A stretch of DNA of 64,000 nt from Hansschlegelia quercus (lineage in GTDB: Bacteria; Pseudomonadota; Alphaproteobacteria; Rhizobiales; Methylopilaceae): the NCBI RefSeq assembly GCF_004310425.1, contig NZ_SIUB01000001.1, positions 744,001-808,000 on the forward strand, written 5' to 3'. Below are positions 9,040 through 17,750 of this stretch, piece by piece. The translations under genes were made by a program, and so were the position numbers. The notes under the pieces were generated by a model that did no database searches, was not told where the DNA came from, and was given only the letters and a program-made list of their open reading frames with translations. How positions within the stretch are numbered: the first letter of the stretch is position 1; every line of letters begins with the position of its first letter.

Positions 9040-11372
9040 GCGACTTTGGCTGTCTCAGCGGCCCTGATCAGCCGGCGAATGGCGGGCGGCGTGAACGGGC
9101 CGTCGCTCGCGACCGTCACCCCAAGCGGCGCGAGCGCGTCAGCCACCGCCCCTGCGACCGCCGCGACAGAGCCGGTCGTGCCGCCCTCCCCCGCTCCCTT
9201 CATGCCGAACGGGTTGAGGGGCGACGGCGATTCCATGCTGCCGAGCGCCACGTCCTGCGGCATGTCGGCCGCCGTCGGCATGAGGTAGTCGGCGAAGCTC
9301 TTGGTCGCGAGACGGCCTTTCTCGTCGTAGCGCAGCTCTTCGAACAGCGTGCCGCCAAGCCCCTGGGCGAGGCCGCCGAGGACTTGGCCCTCGATGATCA
9401 TTGGGTTGATGACCGTGCCGCAATCGTGGACGACGGCGTAGCCGACGATCTCGAGTTCTCCCGTCTCGGGATCGATCTCGATCGAGCAGACATGCGTCGC
9501 GTTCGCGAAGGCGATGCCCGGAACCTGATGGTGCGCCTTCTCATCCAGGTTGAAGGAGGAGATCCCGCTCGGCATCGCGTTCCAGGCGGTCGAGCGTCCC
9601 GCGATCGCGGCGAGCGGCATGCTGGCGCCTGTCGCTGTGCGAGCCTCGCCCTCCGCCCACACCAGGTCGCCGGGCTTCGCCTGGAGCATTTCGGCGGCGA
9701 CGACGAGGGCCTTTTCCTTGACCTTTCGGGCGGCGAGCCGCGCCGCGGCGCCTGCGATCGCGCCCCCGCGGCTCGCGAAGGTGCCGACGCCGTCCGGCAC
9801 GACGTCGGTGTCGCCGTGATGGACGATGATGCTCGCGATGTCGATCTCGAGCTCGTCGGCCACGAGCTGCGCGATCGCGGTCGCCGTTCCCTGCCCGTGC
9901 GGCGAGGCGCCGGTCAGGACCGTGACCTTGCCGCTCCCGTCAACACGGACATGGCCGGTCTCATAAGGACCGATCGCCGTCTCCTCGACGAAGCAGGAGA
10001 TGCCGACGCCGTGCAGCTTCCCGCGGCTCCGGGCGTCCGCCTCGCGTTCGGCCCGGCTCGTCCATCCCGCGAGCTCGAGCGCCCGATCGAGGCAGCCCGG
10101 ATAGTCGCCGCTGTCGTAGATCACGGCCCCTGCGAGCACGATCGCGGTGCCGCGGTCGCTCGGCATGTCCGCCGGAGTGAGCATGTTTCTCCGCCGAAGC
10201 TCCACCCGGTCGATTCCCATCTCGCGCGCGATGCGGTCCATGGTCAGCTCCATGCACAGCACCGCCTGGGGATGGCCGGCGCCGCGATAGACCGCAAGCG
10301 GGGTCTTGTTGGTGACGACCGAATGGGATTCCGCTCGGTAGTTCGGGACGCGGTAGGGCCCGCGCAGCATCGCGGAGGAAATCGAGGCCGGGGTCACCGA
10401 CAGCGTCGCCGCCGCCGCCCCGTTGTCGGTGACGGAGCGCAGCGTGACCGCGGTGACGACGCCCTCCGCGTCGACCGCCGCGCGCAGGTGATGGACCTGC
10501 TCGCGGGCGTGGGTGGTCGCGACGAAGTGCTCCTCGCGGCTCTCGATCCACTTGACCGGGCGGCCGAGCTTGCGCGCGGCTACGACGGCGAGGACCTCCT
10601 CCGGATAAAACTCGCATTTCACGCCGAAACCGCCGCCGACGTCGGGCGCGATAACCCGGATATCACCCTCGGACAGGCCGAGGACCCCGGCGAGGAACCC
10701 ACGGAGCAGATGCGGGAACTGCGTCGAGCTCGTCAGCGTGATCCGGCGGCCCGCGCCCGTCGGATCGGCGAGCACGCCGCGGGTCTCCATCGGAGCGGCA
10801 AGGTAGCGATGGACGCGGTATGTCGCGTCGACGACGTGGTGGGCCTCGGCGAACGCCGCATCGACGTCGCCGACGGACTGGCGCGCCGTGTGGATGATGT
10901 TGCCGCCGAGCTCAGGGTACAGCACGACGGGGGCGGAGCTCCCGGAGGCCTCCTCGGCGTCGAGCGAGAAGGGCATCTCCGTCAGATCAAGCGAGACCAG
11001 CGCGGCGGCCTCCTTGGCGATCCATGGATCGTCGGCGACGACGATCGTCACCGGCTCGCCAGCGAAGCGGACGCGGCCGACGGCGAGCATGCGCTGCAGG
11101 GCGGCGTTGCCGGGGCCGGCGAGATCGATCGACGGCAGCTTGCCGTACGACAGCACGTCCTCCCCCGTCAGGGCGAGCCGCACGCCTGGAAACGCCAGCG
11201 CTTCGGAGACGTCGACGTTGTTGATCGCCGCGTGCGCCATCGGCGACCGGACGACCTCCATATGGAGCATGCGCGGCGCCTCGAGATCGGCGACGAACTG
11301 AGCCTGCCCGAGCAGCAGGCGGGCGTCCTCCATGCGGGGAACTGGGGCGCCGACAAGTCGACCAGCAGCCAT
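9036..11372 (-). CDS. Molybdenum hydroxylase large subunit (xanthine dehydrogenase/CoxL family)
   Basis: 778 residues, the usual length for separate large subunits that bind the molybdenum cofactor. It opens with LVGAPVPRMEDARLLLGQAQ, contains the cofactor-binding PDVGGGFGVKCEFYPEE, an active-site loop VYRGAGHPQA, SPHGQGTATAIAQLVADELE and the terminal MKGAGEGGTTGS bearing the catalytic Glu. The VYRGAG loop resembles form II (AYRGAGR) rather than the AYxCSFR loop of true CO dehydrogenase, so a heterocycle or aldehyde substrate is more likely than CO. ATG 11372 is two bases beyond the small-subunit stop. Much longer upstream extensions of this frame run through the other subunits and are not coding. 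Confidence 0.92.
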   Translation of the reverse strand: MAAGRLVGAPVPRMEDARLLLGQAQFVADLEAPRMLHMEVVRSPMAHAAINNVDVSEALAFPGVRLALTGEDVLSYGKLPSIDLAGPGNAALQRMLAVGRVRFAGEPVTIVVADDPWIAKEAAALVSLDLTEMPFSLDAEEASGSSAPVVLYPELGGNIIHTARQSVGDVDAAFAEAHHVVDATYRVHRYLAAPMETRGVLADPTGAGRRITLTSSTQFPHLLRGFLAGVLGLSEGDIRVIAPDVGGGFGVKCEFYPEEVLAVVAARKLGRPVKWIESREEHFVATTHAREQVHHLRAAVDAEGVVTAVTLRSVTDNGAAAATLSVTPASISSAMLRGPYRVPNYRAESHSVVTNKTPLAVYRGAGHPQAVLCMELTMDRIAREMGIDRVELRRRNMLTPADMPSDRGTAIVLAGAVIYDSGDYPGCLDRALELAGWTSRAEREADARSRGKLHGVGISCFVEETAIGPYETGHVRVDGSGKVTVLTGASPHGQGTATAIAQLVADELEIDIASIIVHHGDTDVVPDGVGTFASRGGAIAGAAARLAARKVKEKALVVAAEMLQAKPGDLVWAEGEARTATGASMPLAAIAGRSTAWNAMPSGISSFNLDEKAHHQVPGIAFANATHVCSIEIDPETGELEIVGYAVVHDCGTVINPMIIEGQVLGGLAQGLGGTLFEELRYDEKGRLATKSFADYLMPTAADMPQDVALGSMESPSPLNPFGMKGAGEGGTTGSVAAVAGAVADALAPLGVTVASDGPFTPPAIRRLIRAAETAKVA

Positions 11373-11374
11373 CG

Positions 11375-11854
11375 TCAGGCCTCCGCCGTTTCCGCCGCGG
11401 AGCGGAGCGCCTCTTTGATGTTGCGGTAGCCCGTGCAGCGGCAGAGGTGCCCTTGCAACATCGAGTCGATCTGTTCGCCGCTCGGTTTCGCCGATCGCCT
11501 GAACAGGGCGACCGCCGACATGATGAAGCCCGGTGTGCAGAAGCCGCACTGAAGCGCGTGGCTCTTGTTGAACGCGGCCTGGACGGGATGGAGAGCCTCC
11601 GGCGTGCCGACGCTCTCGATGGTTTCGACCTCCGAGCCGTCGGCCTGCACCGCAAGGGTGAGGCATGATCGCACGGGCTCGCCGTCGAGCAGCACCGTGC
11701 AACTGCCGCAGGCGCCGGTGCCGCAGCCCACGTGGGTGCCGGTGAGGCGAAGCGTATCCCGAAGCAGTTCGGACAGGAGGAGGCGGGGCCGCACCGCATG
11801 GTCGGAGCGCTCGCCGTTGACGGTCAGCGTCATCTGAAAGGCGGACGACGTCAT
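11375..11854 (-). CDS. Molybdenum hydroxylase small [2Fe-2S] subunit
   Basis: 159 residues with both iron-sulfur clusters of the xanthine dehydrogenase/CoxS family. The plant-type ferredoxin cluster has CGTGACGSCTVLLDG preceded by GTHVGCG, and the all-helical C-terminal cluster has CGFCTPGFIMSA and CRCTGYRNI. It passes electrons between the molybdenum centre of the large subunit and FAD of the medium subunit. Its ATG overlaps the medium subunit stop by four bases (11851-11854), and the large subunit starts two bases after its stop, so the three subunits are translationally coupled. Confidence 0.94.
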   Translation of the reverse strand: MTSSAFQMTLTVNGERSDHAVRPRLLLSELLRDTLRLTGTHVGCGTGACGSCTVLLDGEPVRSCLTLAVQADGSEVETIESVGTPEALHPVQAAFNKSHALQCGFCTPGFIMSAVALFRRSAKPSGEQIDSMLQGHLCRCTGYRNIKEALRSAAETAEA

Positions 11855-12705
11855 GCGGCGCTCCCTTCAATCTTGGCGACGGCCCGCGCGACCGTGCGCC
11901 GAATGAGTACAGGCAGAACGTCGCGGGCGTAATCCGCAGCTGGACCGTCAGAGCTGTCCGGAAGGGCGACGTCCGCCTTGAGCGTCGTGGAGACGGCGGA
12001 GACCGAGCCGAAGAGTGCGGCTTCAAAGGCCGAACAGCGCAAAGGTCGGTTCGCAAGGCCGCCTGCCACGATCCTCGCCGCGACGATGTCGGTCCCGTCG
12101 AGCCGCAGATCGACGGCGACGCAACAGAGCGGCGGCGCGCCCGCACGTGACGATATCTCTCCGAAGGCGGACACCGAGGCGTTCGGCGACGCGGTAGGGA
12201 TGCGAAGCGCGGTGACGAGCTCGCCCGGCGCAAGCGCCGTCTCATGCGCGCCGAGGAAGAAGTCTTCCGCGGCGAGCGTCCGTTCTCCGTCGAGGCTGGT
12301 CAGCGCCAGCGTCGCGCCGAGCGCGACGACGGCGGAAGGGAGCTCGCTGTTCGGGCTGGCGCGGACCAGATTGCCGACAAGGGTTCCGCGGTTGCGGACC
12401 GCAGCCGACCCGACGGACAGGATGGCCTCCGAAAGCAGCGGGGCCGCCTCGGAGACCTTAGAGCACATGGCGGCGGTAAGCGTGACGGCGGCTCCGATCG
12501 TGAGCAGCCCGTCGGCGACGTCGATCCTCTTCAGATCCGGGAGACGGCCGATATCCACGACCAGCCCTGCCGAAACGCTCCGGTCGGCCAGCATCGGCAG
12601 CAGGCTTTGACCCCCGGCGAGCGCGACCGCGCCGGGTTTTGCGAGAAGGCCGAGCGCTTCATCAACGGAGGCTGGCCGGGCATAGTCAAAATCGAGCGGA
12701 ATCAT
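11851..12705 (-). CDS. Molybdenum hydroxylase medium FAD-binding subunit
   Basis: 284 residues of the CoxM type. It begins with FDYARPASVDEALGLL, has the FAD-binding ALAGGQSLLPMLADR near residue 30, VGSAAVRNRGTLVGNL near residue 95, and a typical C-terminal CoxM domain. It accepts electrons from the iron-sulfur subunit and passes them to an acceptor. It is the first gene of the operon medium-small-large-amidohydrolase. A TetR gene is divergent 74 bases away with a nine-base inverted repeat between, suggesting direct repression and substrate induction. Confidence 0.92.
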   Translation of the reverse strand: MIPLDFDYARPASVDEALGLLAKPGAVALAGGQSLLPMLADRSVSAGLVVDIGRLPDLKRIDVADGLLTIGAAVTLTAAMCSKVSEAAPLLSEAILSVGSAAVRNRGTLVGNLVRASPNSELPSAVVALGATLALTSLDGERTLAAEDFFLGAHETALAPGELVTALRIPTASPNASVSAFGEISSRAGAPPLCCVAVDLRLDGTDIVAARIVAGGLANRPLRCSAFEAALFGSVSAVSTTLKADVALPDSSDGPAADYARDVLPVLIRRTVARAVAKIEGSAA

Positions 12706-12716
12706 CTGCTCCTCGA

Positions 12717-12742
12717 CGATCCTGATTTGATCGTCAGGATCG
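12717..12742. promoter_or_regulatory. Inverted repeat operator between TetR gene and molybdenum hydroxylase operon
   Basis: The repeat CGATCCTGA (12717-12725), eight bases, then TCAGGATCG (12734-12742) has perfect nine-base arms. It lies in the 74-base gap between two divergent genes, 12 bases from the start of the medium subunit. TetR dimers bind palindromes of this size, so this is the likely operator. Position so close to the start codon suggests it overlaps the transcript leader or the -10. Confidence 0.6.
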
Positions 12743-12779
12743 ATGCAACGCGTGTGCCACTTAACGATCGGACATCCGC

Positions 12780-13427
12780 ATGGCGACGAGGACGGCGGCG
12801 GCGACGGCGGCGAAGGCGAGGATCCGGGACGCCGCGCAGGGACGAATCCTGGATGCGGCCGCGGAGGTGTTCTCCGAGCGCGGCCCGGCTGCGGCGACGG
12901 TCGCCGAGATCGCTGCTCGCGCCGACATGCCCACTGCGACGGTGCACTATTACTTCGGAAGCAAGACGGCGCTCTACGACGCCGTGCTGTCGCAGGTTCT
13001 CGACCTCTGGCTATCGGAGATCGACCGCATCGACACTCAGGGGCCGCCCGAGGAAGCCCTCTCCGCTTACATTAGAGCCAAAATGCGCGTTTCCTTCGCA
13101 CATCCAGCGGCCTCGCGGATCGTCGCGGGCGAGATCCTCCGGGGCGGCGCGAAGATCGAGTCCTTCGTCCGTGACGAATTGCTCCCGCACCTGCAGGCGA
13201 AGCTCGATCTCGTCGAACACTGGCGCCGCTCGAACCGAGTTCGTCCAGTGGATCCCCGTACGTTGTTCTTCCTGATCTGGGCGTCGACGGAGTTTTACGC
13301 GACCTACGCTTCGGAGGTCGTCGCGGTCCGAGGCGTTGAGCGCCTCACCGAAGCGGAATTCGAGACTGCGTCGGACGCGATCGCCGACATCATCCTCCGA
13401 GGCGCGCTGCCGCGCGCGCGAGACTGA
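12780..13427 (+). CDS. TetR-family transcriptional regulator
   Basis: 215 residues with an N-terminal TetR HTH: GRILDAAAEVFSERG, TVAEIAARADMPTATVHYYF and GSKTALYDAVL around residues 20-70. The C-terminal all-helical ligand domain resembles RutR-like regulators (RFFLIWASTEFYA-type segment seen here as LFFLIWASTEFYATYA). RutR-type proteins respond to uracil or thymine, which would fit a heterocycle-oxidising operon, but this likeness is only suggestive. It is divergent from the molybdenum hydroxylase operon and shares the inverted repeat at 12717-12742. Confidence 0.88.
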   Translation: MATRTAAATAAKARIRDAAQGRILDAAAEVFSERGPAAATVAEIAARADMPTATVHYYFGSKTALYDAVLSQVLDLWLSEIDRIDTQGPPEEALSAYIRAKMRVSFAHPAASRIVAGEILRGGAKIESFVRDELLPHLQAKLDLVEHWRRSNRVRPVDPRTLFFLIWASTEFYATYASEVVAVRGVERLTEAEFETASDAIADIILRGALPRARD

Positions 13428-13444
13428 GAAGACGTTCCGGCGCC

Positions 13445-14488
13445 TCAGGAGAGCCAGATCTCCAGCGTCCCAGGGCGGGGCGGGGCGGCGTAGCCTCTGA
13501 AGTCCTGCGCCGCCGGCGGCGGCCCGCCGGGGGGAGACGCGTCGCGCACCGCGCGCTCGACCGTCCCCAAGGCGGCTCGGTCGGCGTCGTAGAAATAACG
13601 CACGGCGTCTCGGCGAACTGCGTGCGGCACGCTGCGGATATCCGCCACGGCCACGCCGTCACGGGCGAGCTCCGCGGCGATGGCGCGAGCACGGGCGAGC
13701 GTTCCAGCCGCGCCGATCGGCACGTGGATGAAGACGCGCACTCTGCCAGTCGATGGCGCTTCGGCAGACGCGCGAGGAGCCGGCGCAGCGCCGCGGGCCG
13801 GTGCGCTCGGCGGCGGCGCGGCTATGCTACCGGTCCGGCTCGGAAGCTCGTCCGACGGCAGATCTTCCGCAACTGTGTCCCTTGGAGAGACCTCCTCCTG
13901 CGGGCGCGCAACCTGCGCGGGGCGACGGGGGGCGCTCCTGCTCTCCGGCGCCCCCAGCTCTTCCTTCGACGCTCGGCCGGACGCCGCGTCGTCGGGCGCT
14001 TCGAGCGCGACGGATCTGTCGTCGATCTTGCGCTGGAGATCGGCGAGCACCTTCTGGCGGCTCTCGATCTCGATGTTGAGGGCGGTGAGCCGATCGCCCC
14101 GCTGTGCGTCCGCGGCGCCGTCTGCAGTTGCGGGTGCATTCGCCGGCGAGCCCTCCCCCGGTCCGCCGAACATGCGGACCCCAGCAAATCCCAGGGCAGC
14201 GAAAGCCGCGCACAGGACAACGAGCGTCACGGCGCTCGGCCGCCGGCGCTCCTCGACATCCGCCGCCGCGGGCGCGCTCGCGATCAGCCGAGGCGCCCTT
14301 GTGCTGAAGCGCGGCTCAATCTCCTGCGGGGCGGCAGCCTTCGGCTCCGTCCGCGGCTCGGCCGTTGGCATATCCCCCTTTTCTGTCGAGCCCTGGACCG
14401 AGTCAGCCCAGTCCAGCGACGTCATGGACTTGAGATGCGCGTCGGCGTCGAAGGCCCACGCATCCTGCTCGGGGTGACGGATCATCAT
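13445..14488 (-). CDS. Single-pass membrane protein with coiled coil and LytR_C-like domain
   Basis: 347 residues. A cytoplasmic, Pro/Ala-rich N-terminus of about 85 residues is followed by one membrane helix (VTLVVLCAAFAALGFAGV), a short coiled coil (ALNIEIESRQKVLADLQRKI), a disordered Pro/Ala/Ser region and a C-terminal domain near residues 245-315 starting VRVFIHVPIGAAGTLARARA. That domain has the pattern of LytR_C domains found in envelope proteins, exposed to the periplasm. Function is unknown; a cell-envelope role is plausible. It is convergent with the TetR gene (18 bases between stops). Confidence 0.72.
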   Translation of the reverse strand: MMIRHPEQDAWAFDADAHLKSMTSLDWADSVQGSTEKGDMPTAEPRTEPKAAAPQEIEPRFSTRAPRLIASAPAAADVEERRRPSAVTLVVLCAAFAALGFAGVRMFGGPGEGSPANAPATADGAADAQRGDRLTALNIEIESRQKVLADLQRKIDDRSVALEAPDDAASGRASKEELGAPESRSAPRRPAQVARPQEEVSPRDTVAEDLPSDELPSRTGSIAAPPPSAPARGAAPAPRASAEAPSTGRVRVFIHVPIGAAGTLARARAIAAELARDGVAVADIRSVPHAVRRDAVRYFYDADRAALGTVERAVRDASPPGGPPPAAQDFRGYAAPPRPGTLEIWLS

Positions 14489-14973
14489 CGTCCATGGTTC
14501 GCTGGGCGCTTACCGAGTCTGAACGCATGCGGGCTCCGCAAGTTCAGGCTCGCATGAAGAGAAGTTAGCGCACGTGCCTCTCCCTCTAACCCACAACTCT
14601 CCAGGCGCATCGCTGCCGGACTTCCCTCTTTTTCAGAGCTTCTGCATTGGCAATAGAGAGACAGTTTAGCGCGCTGGCTGGCAGGACTGGCTTCAGCAGT
14701 GGCGCAATCGCAACGACTGGATACTACGGCATCCAACCACGAGGGCCGGTCACGCTGGAAAACCATGAGGATGTGAGCTTGATCAGCGATTTCAGTACCT
14801 GGATTGTATCCAATATGGGTTAAGCCCGGCCGCTGGATGGCACTGATCCGGCTGTTCGCGCCATTTGCGGACATAGCGTCGCCATCGGGAAGCAGACGTC
14901 GATGAACGATACAAAGCAGCTTCTGTTGGCGCCTGGAAACCGCCGCCATATAGCGGGATTGGCCCTAGCGACG
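14489..14973. other. Noncoding stretch
   Basis: Between the leftward LytR_C-like protein gene and the end of the leftward solute-binding gene. A 154-codon minus-strand frame (14485-14949) covers it but overlaps the start of the next gene, lacks family motifs and has atypical codon use, so I do not call it. Bases 14802-14815 contain the partly palindromic GGATTGTATCCAAT. Nothing else stands out. Confidence 0.35.
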
Positions 14974-16188
14974 CTAGACCGGCGTCATCCAGGGGGGCAG
15001 GACGAAGCGGTCGGTGTTGAACGGCTCGGGCGCGATCAGCGCCAGCTGCTTCAGGTCGGGCCTTATCTGGAAAAACAGATGGGGCAATCCGAGCGAGGGA
15101 TCCTGCGTCACTACCGGGTAGGGCGTTGCGGCCTGCCACGTCTCATCGAAGCGGATCGTCCCCGAGACCCCGCGGTAGATGACGGTCTTGAGCGCCTTAG
15201 CGACCCGGCGGTTCTGCTCGAACCCTCCCGGGCCGGCCGAACCGCCCGCGTAGGAGGCCGCCAGCGCGTAGTGGTGGAGCGCCGTATAGGACTGGCACCC
15301 GATCTGCGGGGTCGAGCCCTCACCGAAACGCGCGATGTAGCGAGAGGCGAAGCTTCGGCCGATCTCGTCGCGCAGCAGGCCGATCACGGTGCTGACGAGC
15401 ACCCCGACGCCCTTGCGCTGGGCGATGTCGGAGAACGACTGGTGCATGGCGCCGTATTGCAAATAGACGAGGCTATTGGTCGGCTGTTCCATGAACTGGA
15501 TCTGGAAGCTCGCCAGATCGCCCGAGTAGAAATGCGTATTCGCGATGACCGCAGGTTCGCTCGCCCTGACGGCTTCGAGAGCCGCGCGCCATTCCGTCGT
15601 CGGCGTCTGCACGATCTCGGGCCCGAAGCATACTTTCCAGCCGAAGCTCGCGGCCGAGGACGCCATCGCCTGCGCTATGACGATGCTGTACGGGTTCGAT
15701 CCGGAGACGATCGCGATGCGGTTGGACGGCGGCTTCCACTGTCCCGAGTCGCGAAGCCAGGAGATGAACTTCAGGAATCCCGGCCCGTACCAGTAGTCCG
15801 CGGGATCCGTCATGAAGCAGCCGAAGTAGCGCTCCGGATCCGACATCACGGTATCGTGGTGCTGAAGGAGTGTGTTGGCGTGGATGTAAAGGATTCCGGC
15901 GTCGGCGATCGGTTCGTATTCCGAGTTCTGCGGACCGATATTGTAGCCGTTGACAATGGCGTGGACGTCGCGCCTTTCGATCAGCAGTCGGGCCGCGGCG
16001 ACGACTTCTTCCGCGCTCTGCCGGCCAGTGTCGGCGAAGAACGGCTTGATTGGCCGGCCCAGTAATCCGCCATTGGCGTTGATCTCCTCGGACGCGAGGA
16101 TGACGCCCTTGCGGAACTCCGCCCCGTCGGCCGCCGACGGGCCCGTCAGCGGGATCATGCTGCCGATCGGGATTGGGGAGCTCATCAT
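14974..16188 (-). CDS. Amide/urea-type solute-binding protein without signal peptide, likely intracellular sensor
   Basis: 404 residues of the type I solute-binding fold used by urea and short-chain amide importers and by the AmiC regulator. It begins directly with the first beta strand (PIPIGSMIPLTGPSAADG), contains GVILASEEINANGGLLGRP and RDVHAIVNGYNIGPQN, and has no export signal or lipobox, so it should stay in the cytoplasm. Its gene is third in a leftward operon after a response regulator and a soluble hybrid kinase, and next to an importer operon with its own exported binding protein. By analogy with AmiC (known) it probably binds the imported amide and modulates the kinase (inference). 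Confidence 0.82.
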   Translation of the reverse strand: MMSSPIPIGSMIPLTGPSAADGAEFRKGVILASEEINANGGLLGRPIKPFFADTGRQSAEEVVAAARLLIERRDVHAIVNGYNIGPQNSEYEPIADAGILYIHANTLLQHHDTVMSDPERYFGCFMTDPADYWYGPGFLKFISWLRDSGQWKPPSNRIAIVSGSNPYSIVIAQAMASSAASFGWKVCFGPEIVQTPTTEWRAALEAVRASEPAVIANTHFYSGDLASFQIQFMEQPTNSLVYLQYGAMHQSFSDIAQRKGVGVLVSTVIGLLRDEIGRSFASRYIARFGEGSTPQIGCQSYTALHHYALAASYAGGSAGPGGFEQNRRVAKALKTVIYRGVSGTIRFDETWQAATPYPVVTQDPSLGLPHLFFQIRPDLKQLALIAPEPFNTDRFVLPPWMTPV

Positions 16189-16214
16189 GGCGTCGATCTC
16201 TCGAAGGATTAGGC

Positions 16215-17750
16215 TTAGCCGCGGCTCTGCTCGAACAGGAGATGGTGCATCATCACCCGCAGCCGGGGCGGGCTGACCGGCTTCACCAGCAGCGGCACGC
16301 CGGCCGACCTGACGCGCTCCAGCACCTTCGGTTCGGCGTCGGCCGTGATGATGCAGGCGGGAATTTCGGCGCCGATGACGCGGCGCACGCTCTCGATGAC
16401 GTCGATGCCGGTGGTGGTGCGGATGCTGTAATCAGCGAGGATCAGGCGGGGGCGAAATCCGGCCTCCAAGAACCGCATCGCCTCGTCGGCGCTCGCGGCG
16501 GAGCGTTGATCGACGCCCCAGCGGTCGAGCAGTTGACCCATCGAGCTTCGCAGAACGTCGTCGTCTTCGACGAAGAGGATCGGCGCGCCGACGAATTCGC
16601 CCGCGACCGCCTCGTTGACCTCCGTCTCGACGACCTGGCTGTGCCAGACGTTGCCGAGCGGCACATAGACCGAAAACCGCGAGCCGACCTTCGGCTTGGA
16701 ACTCAGCTCGACGCGATGGTGGAGCAGGCTGGCGAGGCGGCTGACGATGCTGAGGCCGAGCCCGAGGCCCGACTTCTCAAGGCGCCGGTCGTCGGCGGCG
16801 CGGTAGAACTCGTCGAAAATCCGAGCCTGGTCGTCCGGCGCGACGCCGCGGCCGGTGTCCACGACGTCGATGCGCAGCATGTCGCCCCGTCGCCGGCAGC
16901 CAATGACGACGCCCCCGAGGTCGGTGTAGCGGATCGCGTTGGCGACTAGGTTGTTGAGGATCCGCTCGAGCAGAAGGCGGTCGCTTGTAATGGTCGCGCG
17001 CGTGCCGACGATGCGGAAGCGCAGTCCTTTTTCCTTCGCCTGGTGGCGGAGCTGGATGTCCATGCGCTCGAACAGATGGGACAGCTGGAAGGTCGACACG
17101 CGCGGCTTGATGCGGCCGGCGTCGAGCTGCCCGATCTGCAGCAAGGCGCCGAGCAGGTCCTCCATCACCGATGTCGTGACGTCCATGCCGTGCAGGAGCT
17201 CGTCGCGTGTCTCCGCGTCGGTCTCGGCCCGGCAATTGAACAGCATGATCTTGAGCGCGGCGAGCGGCTGCCTCAGATCGTGGTTCGCGGCGCGAAGGAA
17301 CCGTGACTTCGCCTCGTCCGTCGCTTCCGCCTTGTCGCGGGCGGCGCGCAGCTCCGCCTCCCGGCGCTCGCCCGCCGTGACGTCCGAAAGCGTCAGCGAG
17401 GCGCCGCCGTCGTCGGTCGGCGCCATTACGCTTCGGACGACGCGGCCGTCCGCCGTTGCGTAGGTCTCGTCGCATACCTCGCCGAACCGGTCGATCTTGG
17501 CGGCGGCCCATCCTTCGGGCGAGCCCGGCAACCGCCATTCGTGCGAGGCGACGACGCGTTCGACGAAATCGGCGTAGGGCGTATCGGCGGGCAGATCGAA
17601 ATCGAACGACCTGCGAAACGCCCGGTTGGCGAAAAGCAGGGTCGCGTCGGGCCGCCAGATCGCGACGCCGTCGCTGAGCGAGTCGAAGCCGGAGAAGATC
17701 GTTCGGATGAGCTCGGCGTCGCCGTTCTCAGCCACGTCCCGCGCCGCCAT
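16215..17750 (-). CDS. Soluble hybrid histidine kinase (PAS-HisKA-HATPase-REC)
   Basis: 511 residues with no membrane helix. A PAS domain spans about 15-125, the phospho-acceptor His is at 157 in AANHDLRQPLAAL, and the ATP-binding domain follows with NNLVANAIRY, DTGRGVAPDDQARIFDEFYR and LGLGLSIVSRLA. A C-terminal receiver domain from about 385 has VEDDDVLRSS, the phospho-acceptor Asp in LILADYSIRT and Lys in PLLVKPVSPP. It overlaps the response regulator gene by 23 bases. Lacking a membrane sensor, it must respond to a cytoplasmic cue, either by its own PAS domain or by the signal-less binding protein encoded next to it. Confidence 0.9.
   Translation of the reverse strand: MAARDVAENGDAELIRTIFSGFDSLSDGVAIWRPDATLLFANRAFRRSFDFDLPADTPYADFVERVVASHEWRLPGSPEGWAAAKIDRFGEVCDETYATADGRVVRSVMAPTDDGGASLTLSDVTAGERREAELRAARDKAEATDEAKSRFLRAANHDLRQPLAALKIMLFNCRAETDAETRDELLHGMDVTTSVMEDLLGALLQIGQLDAGRIKPRVSTFQLSHLFERMDIQLRHQAKEKGLRFRIVGTRATITSDRLLLERILNNLVANAIRYTDLGGVVIGCRRRGDMLRIDVVDTGRGVAPDDQARIFDEFYRAADDRRLEKSGLGLGLSIVSRLASLLHHRVELSSKPKVGSRFSVYVPLGNVWHSQVVETEVNEAVAGEFVGAPILFVEDDDVLRSSMGQLLDRWGVDQRSAASADEAMRFLEAGFRPRLILADYSIRTTTGIDVIESVRRVIGAEIPACIITADAEPKVLERVRSAGVPLLVKPVSPPRLRVMMHHLLFEQSRG

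Noticed and set aside
9384-11429. Plus-strand open frame (681 codons) opposite the molybdenum hydroxylase large subunit
   Set aside because: Antisense to a gene with complete cofactor motifs; no motif of its own.
9036-12245. A single 1069-residue protein covering large and small molybdenum hydroxylase subunits
   Set aside because: The part beyond 11372 is an out-of-frame reading of the small and medium subunit genes; the true large subunit starts at 11372.
9036-12705. Aerobic CO dehydrogenase (coxMSL)
   Set aside because: The large subunit lacks the AYxCSFR loop of form I enzymes, and the operon contains an amidohydrolase instead of cox maturation genes.
14485-14949. Minus-strand 154-codon frame
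   Set aside because: It overlaps the start of the LytR_C-like protein gene, has atypical residues and no ribosome site or motif.
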